13,813 nucleotides of DNA from an uncultured Polymorphobacter sp. (GCA_937871645.1 CALMPZ010000419.1:1-13813), one strand, 5' to 3'; positions 1 through 8,320 are shown, counted from the stretch's first letter. Program-made: numbers and translations. Notes: generated from the letters alone by a model not told the origin.

Positions 1-1037
1 TAAAGCGTGCCGGAGTTGTCAAGGGAAGCAAGCCGCGCATCGAAGGCGCCGCCAGCGGGCTACGGCTGCGCGCCACGACGCTCGGCGCCTGGGTGGCGCT
101 GCTGGCGCGGCTTGGCGGCCCGGCCGAGCCCGACTTCATCGACTGGTTCGCCGTCGACCGGATCGAAGCCCGCGAGCTCGATGTCGGCATCCACCGCCAC
201 TGGCTCGATCCGACGCGGCCGTTTGCCAAAGCCGTACTCGAACCCGCGCACGGCGTGCTGGTGACCTCGGCGACTTTGCGCGCGCGCGGCGACACGGCGG
301 GCGATGGTGTCGAGGACAAGGGTTGGCGCGACACCGAACTGCGCACCGGCGCGACGCATCTGGCGCTGCCACCGCAGCGCTTCGCCGTCGATAGCCCATT
401 CGACTATGCGGGCCAGGCGCGCGTGCTCATCGTCAACGACATCAAGCGCGGCGACCTGCCGGCGCTCGCCACCGCCTATCGCCGGCTGATCATGGCGGCC
501 GGCGGTGGCACACTCGGGCTGTTCACCGCGATCGCGCGGCTGCGCAGCGTCCATGCGCGCATCGTCGACGCGCTCGCCAAGGAAGGCCTGCCGCTATTCG
601 CGCAGCACGTCGATCCGATCGACACCGGCACGCTGGTCGACATCTTCCGCGCCGAGCCCAAATCCTCGCTGCTCGGCACCGACGCGCTGCGCGACGGCGT
701 CGATGTGCCCGGCCAATCACTGCGGCTGGTGGTGATGGAGGGCGTGCCATGGCCGCGCCCGACGGTGCTCCACGCCGCCCGGCGCGCGGCATTCGGCGGC
801 ACCGCATATGATGATCTGGTGACGCAAGGGCGACTGGCGCAAGCCTTCGGCCGGCTGATCCGCCGCGCCAGCGACCACGGCGCGTTCGTGCTGATCGGCC
901 CTGCCGTGCCGTCGCGGCTGCTCAGTGCCTTTCCGCCGGGCACACCGGTCAACCGGCTGGGCATCGACGATGCAGTTGCGGCGGTGGCAGCGATGCAGAC
1001 GGCGTCGCCGGTGCTGGCAAAACAAGTCGAATTGTAA
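1..1037 (+). CDS. DinG/Rad3-type ATP-dependent DNA helicase, C-terminal part (5' end outside window)
   Basis: The frame is open from base 3 to the TAA at 1035-1037, so the gene starts before the window; the GTG at 93 is an internal codon. About 344 residues are visible and match the second helicase domain of superfamily 2 DinG/XPD-like enzymes. Seen in order are the VLVTSATL motif (about base 255), the segment GTDALRDGVDVPGQSLR near 675-725 followed by VVMEGVPWPRP (motif V region), and QAFGRLIRR near 840-865 (motif VI with its arginine finger). The Walker A/B motifs and any Fe-S domain would lie upstream and cannot be judged. Family members unwind DNA 5'-to-3' in repair and replication; that role is inferred from the family. 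If an Fe-S domain is present, the enzyme would be a client of the nearby SUF system. DinG subfamily membership is likely; the specific substrate is unknown. Confidence 0.88.
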   Translation, partial: KRAGVVKGSKPRIEGAASGLRLRATTLGAWVALLARLGGPAEPDFIDWFAVDRIEARELDVGIHRHWLDPTRPFAKAVLEPAHGVLVTSATLRARGDTAGDGVEDKGWRDTELRTGATHLALPPQRFAVDSPFDYAGQARVLIVNDIKRGDLPALATAYRRLIMAAGGGTLGLFTAIARLRSVHARIVDALAKEGLPLFAQHVDPIDTGTLVDIFRAEPKSSLLGTDALRDGVDVPGQSLRLVVMEGVPWPRPTVLHAARRAAFGGTAYDDLVTQGRLAQAFGRLIRRASDHGAFVLIGPAVPSRLLSAFPPGTPVNRLGIDDAVAAVAAMQTASPVLAKQVEL

Positions 1038-1103
1038 CATCACGCTTTTACAGCGCGGTAACGCTGCTACATGATGGTGCCTGAAGCGGGGAAGATGGGC
1101 TGC

Positions 1104-1634
1104 GTGAAGAGACTGATCCTGTTGCGGCACGCCAAATCGGGCGATGACCTGGTCGAGCGTGACTTCGACCGGCAGCTCAGCCGGCGCGGCCAACGCGCCG
1201 CGATGCGCATCGGCCAATGGTTTGCCGATGAAGCGATGAACTTCGACGCAGTGATTGCCTCGCCGGCGCAGCGTGTCCGCGAGACCATCGAAGCGGTCGA
1301 ACGCGGCATTGGTTTCGGGCTCGAACCGCGCTTCGAACCGCGCATCTATCTGGCGTCGGCGGCGACGTTGCTCGAAGTCGTGCAGGCGACCGATGATACG
1401 GTGGGCAGCCTGCTGCTCATCGGCCACAACCCGGGGCTCGAAGACCTGGTGCTGATGCTCGCCGGCGACGATGACGCGCTGCGCGCCGAAGCCGAAGTCA
1501 AATACCCGACCGCGACGGTGGCAGTGCTCGATTGCGACATTGATCGCTGGGCCGACCTCGACGAAGCCTGTGGCACGCTCAGCGCCTTCGTGCGCCCGCG
1601 CGATCTCGATCCGGCGCTGGGGCCGAGCAGCTAA
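1104..1634 (+). CDS. SixA-like histidine phosphatase family protein
   Basis: A 176-residue protein of the phosphoglycerate-mutase-like histidine phosphatase superfamily, SixA type. The N-terminal LLRHAKS carries the phospho-acceptor histidine (His9) after Arg8. SPAQRVRETIE supplies the second arginine and IGHNPGLE the second histidine, so all core residues are present. Members remove phosphate from phosphohistidine or small phosphorylated substrates; the substrate here cannot be read from sequence. I chose the GTG at 1104 because family members usually begin MK-LxLLRHAK and a GGGGAAG ribosome site lies 9 bases upstream. In-frame ATGs at 1071, 1074 and 1095 would add 3 to 11 residues, and an automated caller may prefer them. 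The gene follows the helicase in the same direction after 66 bases and converges on the suf operon, with an inverted repeat between them. Confidence 0.85.
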   Translation: MKRLILLRHAKSGDDLVERDFDRQLSRRGQRAAMRIGQWFADEAMNFDAVIASPAQRVRETIEAVERGIGFGLEPRFEPRIYLASAATLLEVVQATDDTVGSLLLIGHNPGLEDLVLMLAGDDDALRAEAEVKYPTATVAVLDCDIDRWADLDEACGTLSAFVRPRDLDPALGPSS

Positions 1635-1640
1635 AGCCCC

Positions 1641-1804
1641 TTGATCCTCCCCGTCTTCGGGGAGGGGGACCGCGCTCTTCGCGCGGTGGAGGGGTCGGCG
1701 CCAACAATCAACACATGCCCCCCAACCGATAATCGCAGCGGCGGGCGTTGCACCCCTCCACCGCCAAAAGGCGGTCCCCCCTCCCCGAAGACGGGGAGGA
1801 TCAA
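1641..1804. repeat. Two-armed nested inverted repeat between convergent genes
   Basis: Arms at 1641-1695 and 1752-1804 are near-perfect inverted copies of each other around a 56-base spacer. Each arm also folds on itself. The left arm has an 8-bp stem at 1646-1653/1658-1665 (CCTCCCCG, loop TCTT) and a 7-bp stem at 1669-1675/1681-1687 (ACCGCGC, loop TCTTC). The right arm keeps the first stem and has ACCGCC-AAAA-GGCGGT (1760-1775) in place of the second. The arms differ at the second hairpin, yet each is still self-complementary. The element lies 7 bases after one stop codon and 11 bases from the opposing one. That suits a shared bidirectional 3'-end or transcript-stabilising structure, although no U-tract of a classical terminator follows. 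It may belong to a dispersed repeat family (REP- or MITE-like); that is inference. Confidence 0.8.
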
Positions 1805-1814
1805 GCGGTGTGGG

Positions 1815-2093
1815 TTAGCGTCCCCCGGGCTTGGTCTTCGCCGCGTCTTTGGCGGCCTTCGCATCGGCCTTGGCCTGCTTGGCTTGCGCCTTTTTGGCCT
1901 TTTCCTCGGCCTCGCGCGCCTCGCGGCCACGCTTTTCATCAGCTTCGGCGTCGGTGGTGACGACCGCGTCAATGCCGGCGCCGACCGCCTTGACCGGCAG
2001 CAGCACGACGGTGGTGACCGCACTCGCGACAAGGCAACCGCCCAGCGGCAGGCACAGCAGCGCCAACGCAATAGCGCGTGCGGGAATCGTCAG
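1815..2093 (-). CDS. Small lipoprotein with Lys/Ala-rich tail, end of suf operon (DUF6726-like)
   Basis: Coding potential is clear from a lipoprotein signal (AIALALLCLPLGGC, lipobox cysteine 20 if counted from 2093), then a hydrophobic segment VASAVTTVVLLPVKAVGAGID, then a strongly charged helical tail of Glu, Lys and Ala to the TAA at 1815-1817. It resembles the small sphingomonad lipoproteins I recall as DUF6726 (the SAVTTVV...ADEKRGRE core); function unknown. No ATG or GTG is suitably placed. I selected CTG at 2093, which overlaps the stop of the A-type carrier gene as CTGA and gives 92 residues, because every other overlapping junction in this operon has this style. ATT at 2087 or TTG at 2066 are alternatives, and there is no strong ribosome site. 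The longer frame from 2312 is only the antecedent gene read out of frame. Predicted to be membrane-anchored in the envelope. Confidence 0.65.
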   Translation of the reverse strand: MTIPARAIALALLCLPLGGCLVASAVTTVVLLPVKAVGAGIDAVVTTDAEADEKRGREAREAEEKAKKAQAKQAKADAKAAKDAAKTKPGGR

Positions 2094-2458
2094 ACGGTGA
2101 AGCTTTCGCCGCAGCCGCACTGGCCCTTGGCATTGGGATTGGTGAACACGAAGCCGGCGGTGAAGTCGTCTTCCTGCCAGTCCATGACACTGCCGATCAG
2201 ATACATCAACGAGCCGCCGTCGATGAACAGCGTGCCGCCCGGCGTTTCGACGCGTTCGTCGCCGACAGCGGGCTGCGTCACATAGGCGAGGCTGTACGCC
2301 AGTCCCGAACAACCGCGCTTGGGCGTCGTCAGCCGCACGCCGGCCGCCGGCTCGGGCGCCTTGGCGATGATGTCGGCGATGCGCTTGGTGGCATTTTCGG
2401 TCACGCTGATAGGCGCCGGGCGCGGCGCACGGACCCGCGGTGTGGTCGCAGTCTCCAT
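2090..2458 (-). CDS. sufA: A-type Fe-S carrier / HesB-IscA family protein (SufA-like)
   Basis: A 122-residue A-type carrier. The three ligand cysteines of the family are present: Cys50 in KRGCSGLAYSL and Cys114 and Cys116 in GQCGCGESF. The usual ISVTENATKRI start of the fold is at 17-27. Members accept a [2Fe-2S] or [4Fe-4S] cluster or iron from the SufBCD scaffold and pass it to apo-proteins in the cytosol. About 15 extra N-terminal residues rich in Pro and Arg precede the fold. The start ATG at 2458 shares one base with the TGA of the upstream sufT-like gene (TGATG), implying translational coupling. A longer frame starting at 2512 would overlap that gene by 55 bases and is not credible. Whether it acts as SufA, ErpA or IscA cannot be settled from sequence; operon position favours SufA. 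Confidence 0.9.
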   Translation of the reverse strand: METATTPRVRAPRPAPISVTENATKRIADIIAKAPEPAAGVRLTTPKRGCSGLAYSLAYVTQPAVGDERVETPGGTLFIDGGSLMYLIGSVMDWQEDDFTAGFVFTNPNAKGQCGCGESFTV

Positions 2459-2916
2459 CACAGCATCCCCATCTCTAGCTTGGCTTCGTCGCTCATTTTC
2501 GCCGGATCCCACGGCGGATCCCAGACGAGATTGACCTCGGCCGAGCCGATCCCCGGCACGCTGCCGACGCGCAGTTCGACTTCACCGGGCATGGTCTCGG
2601 CGACCGGGCAGTGCGGCGTCGTCAAGGTCATCGTCACCAGCGCGTGGTCGTCATCGAGCTCGACGTTGTAGATGAGGCCCAGGTCATAGATGTTGACCGG
2701 AATCTCGGGGTCATAGATCGACCGCAACGCGTCGATGACGGCTTCGTACAGGTCGCCGCCGGGCTCGCCGGCGGGTGTTGACGCGGGCTTTTCGCGGATG
2801 AAACCTTCGAGGAAGTCCGGCTTGCGCGCTTCAACGGCGGCGTTGCCGACCGGCGGCGCCTTGGGCACCTCGGGGGCGCTTTCAACTTCTTCGACTTCGA
2901 ATTTGCGTTCAGCCAC
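2458..2916 (-). CDS. sufT: SUF-associated MIP18/DUF59 protein (SufT-like)
   Basis: A 152-residue protein whose residues about 55-150 form a MIP18/DUF59 domain. Signatures are DPEIPVNIYDLGLIY (69-83), the conserved cysteine Cys103 in TTPHCPVAE, and VWDPPWDP (131-138). The family (SUF-system FeS assembly protein, SufT) helps mature Fe-S proteins in the cytosol and is often encoded next to sufS. The first 50 residues are acidic, then Pro/Ala-rich, and look unstructured. The start is GTG at 2916, preceded by GGAG at 2925-2928 with 8-base spacing; no alternative gives a cleaner N-terminus. It lies 13 bases after sufS, the only non-overlapping junction in the operon, so this gene has its own ribosome site. 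It overlaps the next gene by one base. Domain identity is certain; the exact maturation target is unknown. Confidence 0.88.
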   Translation of the reverse strand: MAERKFEVEEVESAPEVPKAPPVGNAAVEARKPDFLEGFIREKPASTPAGEPGGDLYEAVIDALRSIYDPEIPVNIYDLGLIYNVELDDDHALVTMTLTTPHCPVAETMPGEVELRVGSVPGIGSAEVNLVWDPPWDPAKMSDEAKLEMGML

Positions 2917-2929
2917 TTGGTCTACTCCA

Positions 2930-4138
2930 CTAGCCGAAGATCTTGATGACGCGCGCGATGCCGATTGCCAGCCGCTCGATATCGGACGCGTTGTTGTAAA
3001 TGCCGAAGCTGGCGCGTGCCGTCGCGGGCACGCCAAGCAGCGCCATCAGCGGCTGCGCGCAATGATGCCCGGCGCGGATGGCGACGCCGGTTTCGTCGAG
3101 GATGGTGCCGACGTCGTGCGGGTGGACGCCCTCGATGTTGAAGCTGACGATGCCGGCGCTGTCTTCGGGGCCATACGGCTGCACGCGGTCGAAACCAGCG
3201 AGCGCCGCGCGCGTCGCCTTGACCAGCCGCGCTTCGTGCGCCGCAATCGCATCGAGGCCGATGCTGTTCACATAATCAATCGCCGCACCCAGCCCGATGA
3301 CGCCGACGATATGCGGTGTGCCGGCTTCGAACCGCTGCGGCGGCTTGGCATAGGTCGTTGCCTCGAACGTCACCGTTTCGATCATCGCGCCGCCGCCCTG
3401 CGTCGGCGGCATCCGCATCAGCAGCTCGGGCCGCGCCCACAGCACGCCGATGCCCGTCGGGCCGTAGAGCTTGTGCCCCGAAAACACGTAGAAATCGCAG
3501 TCGAGCGCCGCCACATCGACGGCCATGCGCGGCACCGCCTGGCAACCATCGACGAGCAGCTTGGCCCCTGCCGCGTGCGCGGCATCGGCAATGCGGCGCA
3601 CATCGGCCACGCTGCCGAGCACGTTCGAGACATGCGCGACCGACACCAACTTGGTGCGCGGGCCGATCATCGCGATCAGCGCGTCGGTGTCGATCTTGCC
3701 GTCCGGCGTCAGCGGCGCGACGTCGATGCCGAGCCCGAGCGCGCCGCGCAGCATCTGCCACGGCACGATATTGCTGTGATGTTCGAGCGCCGTCAGCAGG
3801 ATATGGTCGCCGCGCTTCAACTGCATGCCGCCGAACGCCTGCGCCACCATGTTGATCGATTCGGTGGCGCCGCGCGTGAAGACAATTTCGTTCGCCGACG
3901 CCGCACCGATGAAGTCGGCAACCTTGGCGCGCACCGCTTCGAAACTCTGCGTCATCGTGGCGGAGCGTTCGTAAACGCCGCGATGCACCGTCGCATAGTC
4001 GACGCCGTAAGCGCGGGTGATCGCGTCGATCACCGCCTGCGGCTTTTGCGCGGTCGCGGCAGTATCGAGATAGGCCCAGTCGTTGGCCAGCGCCGGGAAA
4101 TCGGCACGGTGGCTGAAGTGGGGAAGATGCGCGTTCAT
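2930..4138 (-). CDS. sufS: SufS cysteine desulfurase (class II, PLP-dependent)
   Basis: A 402-residue group II cysteine desulfurase that takes sulfur from L-cysteine as a persulfide for Fe-S assembly. Visible hallmarks are the N-terminal YLDTAATAQKP, the cofactor-binding region TRGATESIN and EHHSNIVPWQ, the PLP lysine in SGHKLYGPTG (Lys223), and the active-site cysteine in RAGHHCAQP (Cys360). Length and spacing match SufS rather than IscS or NifS. The start ATG at 4138 overlaps the sufD stop as ATGA. Group II enzymes usually need a sulfur-acceptor partner, SufE or SufU; neither is encoded in this operon, so a SufE is expected elsewhere in the genome. It acts in the cytosol with SufBCD, encoded immediately upstream. 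Confidence 0.97.
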   Translation of the reverse strand: MNAHLPHFSHRADFPALANDWAYLDTAATAQKPQAVIDAITRAYGVDYATVHRGVYERSATMTQSFEAVRAKVADFIGAASANEIVFTRGATESINMVAQAFGGMQLKRGDHILLTALEHHSNIVPWQMLRGALGLGIDVAPLTPDGKIDTDALIAMIGPRTKLVSVAHVSNVLGSVADVRRIADAAHAAGAKLLVDGCQAVPRMAVDVAALDCDFYVFSGHKLYGPTGIGVLWARPELLMRMPPTQGGGAMIETVTFEATTYAKPPQRFEAGTPHIVGVIGLGAAIDYVNSIGLDAIAAHEARLVKATRAALAGFDRVQPYGPEDSAGIVSFNIEGVHPHDVGTILDETGVAIRAGHHCAQPLMALLGVPATARASFGIYNNASDIERLAIGIARVIKIFG

Positions 4139-4962
4139 TGGTTGGTCCCCAGCGCGACAATCGCCGCATCGGTCAGGCGTTCGGCGGCTTCGTCATCGAG
4201 GTCGGCGAATGCAGCGGCGAGGAACGAACGCGTCAGCAACGCCTGCGCCGCCGCCGGATCGAGCCCGCGACTTTGCAGATAGAACAACGCATTGGCATCG
4301 AGCGCGCCGACGCTGGCGCCATGCGCGCATTTGACGTCGTCGGCGAAGATTTCGAGCTCGGGCTTCAGATTGGCGGTCGCGGTGCGCGTCAGCAGCAGCG
4401 CCTTCGCCGACTGCGCCGAGTCGGTTTTCTGCGCGCCGCGCGCGACGCCGACCTTGCCGAGATAGCTGGTGGTCGCGGTGTCGCCGGCGACGCTGCGCAC
4501 CGTCTGGCGGCTAGTGGCGCGCGGGTGGGCATGCACGACGTGCGTGACGATTTCGAGCGTCTGGTCACCGCCGCCGATCATCACGCCGCCAAGGTTGAAG
4601 TCGCTGCCCTCGCCCATTTCGACGGTGATGGCGATGCGTCCGAAGCGGCTGCCGGTGGCGAGCACATGCAGGTTGCAGCGCGCGCCGGCGCCGAGGCTGA
4701 TGCGGTAGTGCTGCGTCGTGACTGCATCGCTGCCGCGCGCTTGCACGATGATACCGTCGAGCGTCGCGCCGGCACCAAGGTCGATGGTGACGGTTTCATT
4801 GTGCCAGTCGCTGCCGGTCAGCGTGTCGTCGAGCCGCGCGCTGTCGCCAGCCGCGACGCTCAGCGTGCGCGTCGTCGCAATGTCCTGCGGCCAGACTTCG
4901 CGCAACGCTTCAAGGTCGCTGTAACGCCAGTCTTCCTGCCTGCGGGTCGGGAGCGCTGTCAC
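4135..4962 (-). CDS. sufD: SufD, Fe-S scaffold complex subunit (short form)
   Basis: A 275-residue SufD-family protein, the partner of SufB in the SufBC2D scaffold. The C-terminal half keeps the family core FADDVKCAHGASVGALDANALFYLQSRGL, with the conserved KCAHGA histidine at 214, and a beta-helix-like middle rich in Gly, Thr and Val. The N-terminal PTRRQEDWRYSDL corresponds to a segment that lies well inside longer SufD proteins, so this version lacks an N-terminal helical part and some of the middle compared with the roughly 420-residue E. coli form. No frameshift is seen and both ends overlap neighbours neatly, so it is an intact compact form. Start is GTG at 4962, overlapping the sufC stop as GTGA; its TGA overlaps the sufS ATG. 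Confidence 0.92.
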   Translation of the reverse strand: MTALPTRRQEDWRYSDLEALREVWPQDIATTRTLSVAAGDSARLDDTLTGSDWHNETVTIDLGAGATLDGIIVQARGSDAVTTQHYRISLGAGARCNLHVLATGSRFGRIAITVEMGEGSDFNLGGVMIGGGDQTLEIVTHVVHAHPRATSRQTVRSVAGDTATTSYLGKVGVARGAQKTDSAQSAKALLLTRTATANLKPELEIFADDVKCAHGASVGALDANALFYLQSRGLDPAAAQALLTRSFLAAAFADLDDEAAERLTDAAIVALGTNQ

Positions 4963-5699
4963 GCGGCAATGTCCACATAGCCGTCGCGTTCAAGCTCGTG
5001 CGCCAGCTCTGGCCCGCCCGAGCGCACGATGCGGCCGGCGACGAGCACATGGATGCGGTCGGGCACGACATAGTCGAGCAAGCGCTGGTAATGCGTGATC
5101 AGCAGCGTCGAGCGGTCGGGGGCGCGCAGCCGGTTGATGCCGTCGGCGACAACGCGCAGCGCATCGATGTCGAGGCCCGAATCGGTTTCGTCGAGCACCG
5201 CCATCTTCGGCGCCAGCACCGCCATCTGCACCATCTCGTTGCGCTTCTTTTCGCCCCCCGAAAAGCCGACGTTGACCGGCCGCTTGAGCATGTCCATCGA
5301 CAGCCCGAACGCCTCGGCCTCGACCTTGATCAGCTTCATGAACTCGGCGCCCGAGGCTTCGGCTTGCCCACGCATCCGGCGCTGCGCGTTGAGCGCGGTG
5401 CGCAGGAACATCAGGTTCGACACGCCGGGGATTTCCACCGGATATTGCAGCCCGAGGAACAGCCCGGCCGCCGCGCGTTCATGCGCGTCGAGCGCCAGCA
5501 GGTCCTGCCCGTCGAGCGTCACGCTGCCGCCGGTGACTTCGTAACCTGCACGACCGGCGAGCACGTACGACAAGGTCGATTTGCCGGCGCCGTTGGGGCC
5601 CATGATGGCATGGACCTCGCCGTCGCCGATCGACAGCGTCAGGCCGCCCAGGATCGCCTTGCCGTCGACGGTGGCGTGCAGGTCACGAATTTCGAGCAT
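4959..5699 (-). CDS. sufC: SufC, ABC-type ATPase of Fe-S scaffold
   Basis: A 246-residue cytosolic ABC ATPase that binds SufB and SufD and drives cluster assembly through ATP hydrolysis. The Walker A motif is GPNGAGKST (34-42). The family-typical signature FSGGEKKRNE and the Walker B/D-loop AVLDETDSGLDID follow, then a switch histidine in LLITHYQRLLDYV. The DSGLDID segment and the EKKR version of the signature are characteristic of SufC rather than of transporter ATPases, and there is no membrane partner. The start ATG at 5699 shares one base with the TAA of the lipoprotein gene before it (TAATG). Its TGA overlaps the sufD GTG. Length is normal for the family. Confidence 0.97.
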   Translation of the reverse strand: MLEIRDLHATVDGKAILGGLTLSIGDGEVHAIMGPNGAGKSTLSYVLAGRAGYEVTGGSVTLDGQDLLALDAHERAAAGLFLGLQYPVEIPGVSNLMFLRTALNAQRRMRGQAEASGAEFMKLIKVEAEAFGLSMDMLKRPVNVGFSGGEKKRNEMVQMAVLAPKMAVLDETDSGLDIDALRVVADGINRLRAPDRSTLLITHYQRLLDYVVPDRIHVLVAGRIVRSGGPELAHELERDGYVDIAA

Positions 5700-6126
5700 T
5701 ACTTGGCCTTCTGGGCGGTGGGAGCAGTGCTGCCAACCTGGCGGCTGACAATCGCGACGACGGCGCGTTCGCGCAGCTCGCCTTCGATCGCATCGACCGA
5801 CTGTTCGGCGACCGACTGCGACACGCGTTCTTCTTCCTTGGGGTAACCGATGCGGCGCACGTCATAGACCTTGGCGATCAGCGCGGTGCGCGCGTCGGCG
5901 CAGCCCTTGATGATCTGGCTGGCGGCGGTGCCGGCCTGCATGTCGCCCGATTTGAACTGGGTCATGTCGATGCTGTTCGCGGCACTGTCGACACATTCGG
6001 CGTAGACGGCGGCGGCCTTGTCCATCGCAGCGCGCGCGTCCTGGCCGGGTACATCGGCACGCGGCGGGGGATTGCCGCAGGCGGCAAGTACGAGGGTCAG
6101 CGCGACAGCGCCAAGCAGATTGCGAT

Positions 6127-6130
<4 letters not shown>
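5699..6130 (-). CDS. Small lipoprotein of unknown function, inserted between sufB and sufC
   Basis: A 143-residue protein that I do not recognise. It begins with a clear lipoprotein signal, [19 protein letters not shown], lipobox LAAC with the lipidated cysteine at 18, so it should be anchored in the inner or outer membrane facing the periplasm. The mature part opens with a Pro-rich linker, then a mostly helical domain containing two cysteines (Cys46 in AECVDS, Cys77 in KGCADA) that could form a disulfide, and a C-terminal charged and polar helix. Its ATG at 6130 overlaps the sufB stop (ATGA) and its TAA shares a base with the sufC ATG (TAATG), so it must be expressed with the Fe-S machinery. 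Neighbouring products are cytosolic, so a direct part in cluster assembly is unlikely. An envelope role coordinated with iron or oxidative stress is speculative. Confidence 0.85.
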
Positions 6131-7610
<1,480 letters not shown>

Positions 7611-7614
<4 letters not shown>

Positions 7615-8054
7615 GCCGTCACACTTTCACGCGCCACTACCGGCTGGATCAGGTCGGCGAGCGTCACCGCCGACAGCGCATCACGCACCGCGCGGTTGAT
7701 CGGGGCCCAATGGCCGCGGACGCTGCACGAGCTGCCGATGCTGCAATCACTGGTGGCAACGCCATCAGACGGATGCTGGCACTGCGTAAGTGCAATCGGC
7801 CCGTCGACCGCCTCGATGATCGCCGCGATGCTGACCTCGCCCGCCGGCCGGCAGAACTGGAAACCACCACCGGCACCACGCGATGCCGCCAGCAGCCCGG
7901 CGCGCGCCAGCGTGCCCATCAGCTTCGCCACCGTCGGCACCGGAATCCCCGTTACCAACGCCACTTCGGGTGCCGACAGCCGGCGCTCGGGCGATTTGGC
8001 CGCCGCGGTCATCACGACAACCGCATAGTCGGCAAGGTTGGTCAGCCGGATCAT
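7611..8054 (-). CDS. Rrf2-family SUF operon transcriptional regulator (IscR/SufR-like)
   Basis: A 147-residue Rrf2 winged-helix regulator of the kind found first in SUF operons. The DNA-binding half is [15 protein letters not shown] and [29 protein letters not shown]. The sensing half has Cys92, Cys104 and Cys110 followed by His115, a plausible [2Fe-2S] site; Cys68 is an extra cysteine in the wing. Family members repress or activate the operon according to cluster occupancy, so feedback control is likely but inferred. The start ATG at 8054 follows AAGGTG at 6-base spacing. An earlier ATG at 8096 lies only 4 bases after the proposed -10 element and adds 14 residues foreign to the family, so it was rejected. 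The stop overlaps the sufB start (ATGA). Confidence 0.93.
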
Positions 8055-8100
8055 CTGCACCTTTCGCGGTACGTGCCAAAACTGGACTAATTTCATCCGG

Positions 8101-8130
8101 CTTATGTGGGGGCTGCGCCGTCCAAGTCAA
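8101..8130 (-). promoter_or_regulatory. Candidate sigma-70-like promoter of the suf operon
   Basis: Read on the minus strand, TTGACT (8130-8125) and CATAAG (8106-8101) are separated by 18 bases and match five and four positions of the -35 and -10 consensus. Transcription would begin near 8095, giving an untranslated leader of about 40 bases before the regulator ATG at 8054. The leader contains CCA-N4-TGG (8086-8077), a weak palindrome in the right place for an operator of the Rrf2 protein, but I cannot confirm it as a binding site. The terminator immediately upstream supports a promoter here. Confidence 0.4.
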
Positions 8131-8152
8131 GCAAAGTCGCCGCATTGCGCGC

Positions 8153-8191
8153 AAAAAATCGGCCCGGCGCGCAGGCAGCGCAGCCGGGCCG
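8153..8191 (-). terminator. Intrinsic terminator upstream of the suf promoter
   Basis: On the minus strand a GC-rich hairpin is followed by A and six T residues (8158-8153). The outer stem is 9 bp (CGGCCCGGC, 8191-8183, with GCCGGGCCG, 8168-8160), and the inner stem is 4 bp (GCGC with GCGC) after a one-base bulge, with the loop TGCCT. It would stop transcripts arriving from the DUF885 gene upstream and insulate the suf promoter, whose -35 element begins 23 bases further on. The orientation is unambiguous because the plus strand has no T-run after the hairpin. Confidence 0.85.
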
Positions 8192-8320
8192 ACAAGGACG
8201 GATGATGAGGCGGCGTGGCCACGCGCCTGACGATCCCTGCGGGTCATGCCCGCTGCGTTAACGGCGGTGGGCGCGACGGGGTTGCACGGCAACCCGGGAT
8301 TTCAAGGTGAATCGAATTTT
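8192..8320. other. Non-coding spacer with two small hairpins
   Basis: No credible gene is seen between the suf-side terminator and the nested repeat. Two short stem-loops are present: GCGGG-TCATG-CCCGC at 8239-8253 and GGGTTG-CACGG-CAACCC at 8279-8295. Neither is followed by a T-run on either strand. An ATG at 8246 opens a long plus-strand frame, but that frame only continues antisense through the DUF885 gene and has no family resemblance. The stretch is probably part of the 3' untranslated region of the DUF885 transcript. Confidence 0.5.

Noticed and set aside
60..554. Minus-strand open frame inside the helicase gene
   Set aside because: Shadow of the helicase frame, which carries conserved helicase motifs across the same bases.
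1039..1076. Small symmetric sequence (CATCA, CAGCG, CGCTG, TGATG) before the histidine phosphatase
   Set aside because: The inner stem is only 5 bp with a 6-base loop and the outer pair is separated by unpaired bases; too weak to call a regulatory structure.
1641..2285. Plus-strand open frame starting in the inverted repeat
   Set aside because: It begins inside the palindromic element and runs antisense to the lipoprotein and sufA genes.
2735..4282. Long plus-strand open frame (515 residues) opposite sufT and sufS
   Set aside because: It runs antisense to clearly recognised SufS and SufT proteins and shows only low-complexity Arg/His/Asp composition.
4135..4962. Possible frameshift or truncation of sufD, because the protein is short
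   Set aside because: Both ends overlap neighbouring genes exactly, the frame is continuous, and conserved C-terminal motifs are intact, so it looks like a natural short form.
8055..8096. Upstream ATG (8096) for the SUF regulator
   Set aside because: It lies 4 bases beyond the proposed -10 element and adds a 14-residue segment not typical of Rrf2 proteins; the ATG at 8054 has a good ribosome site and the family N-terminus.
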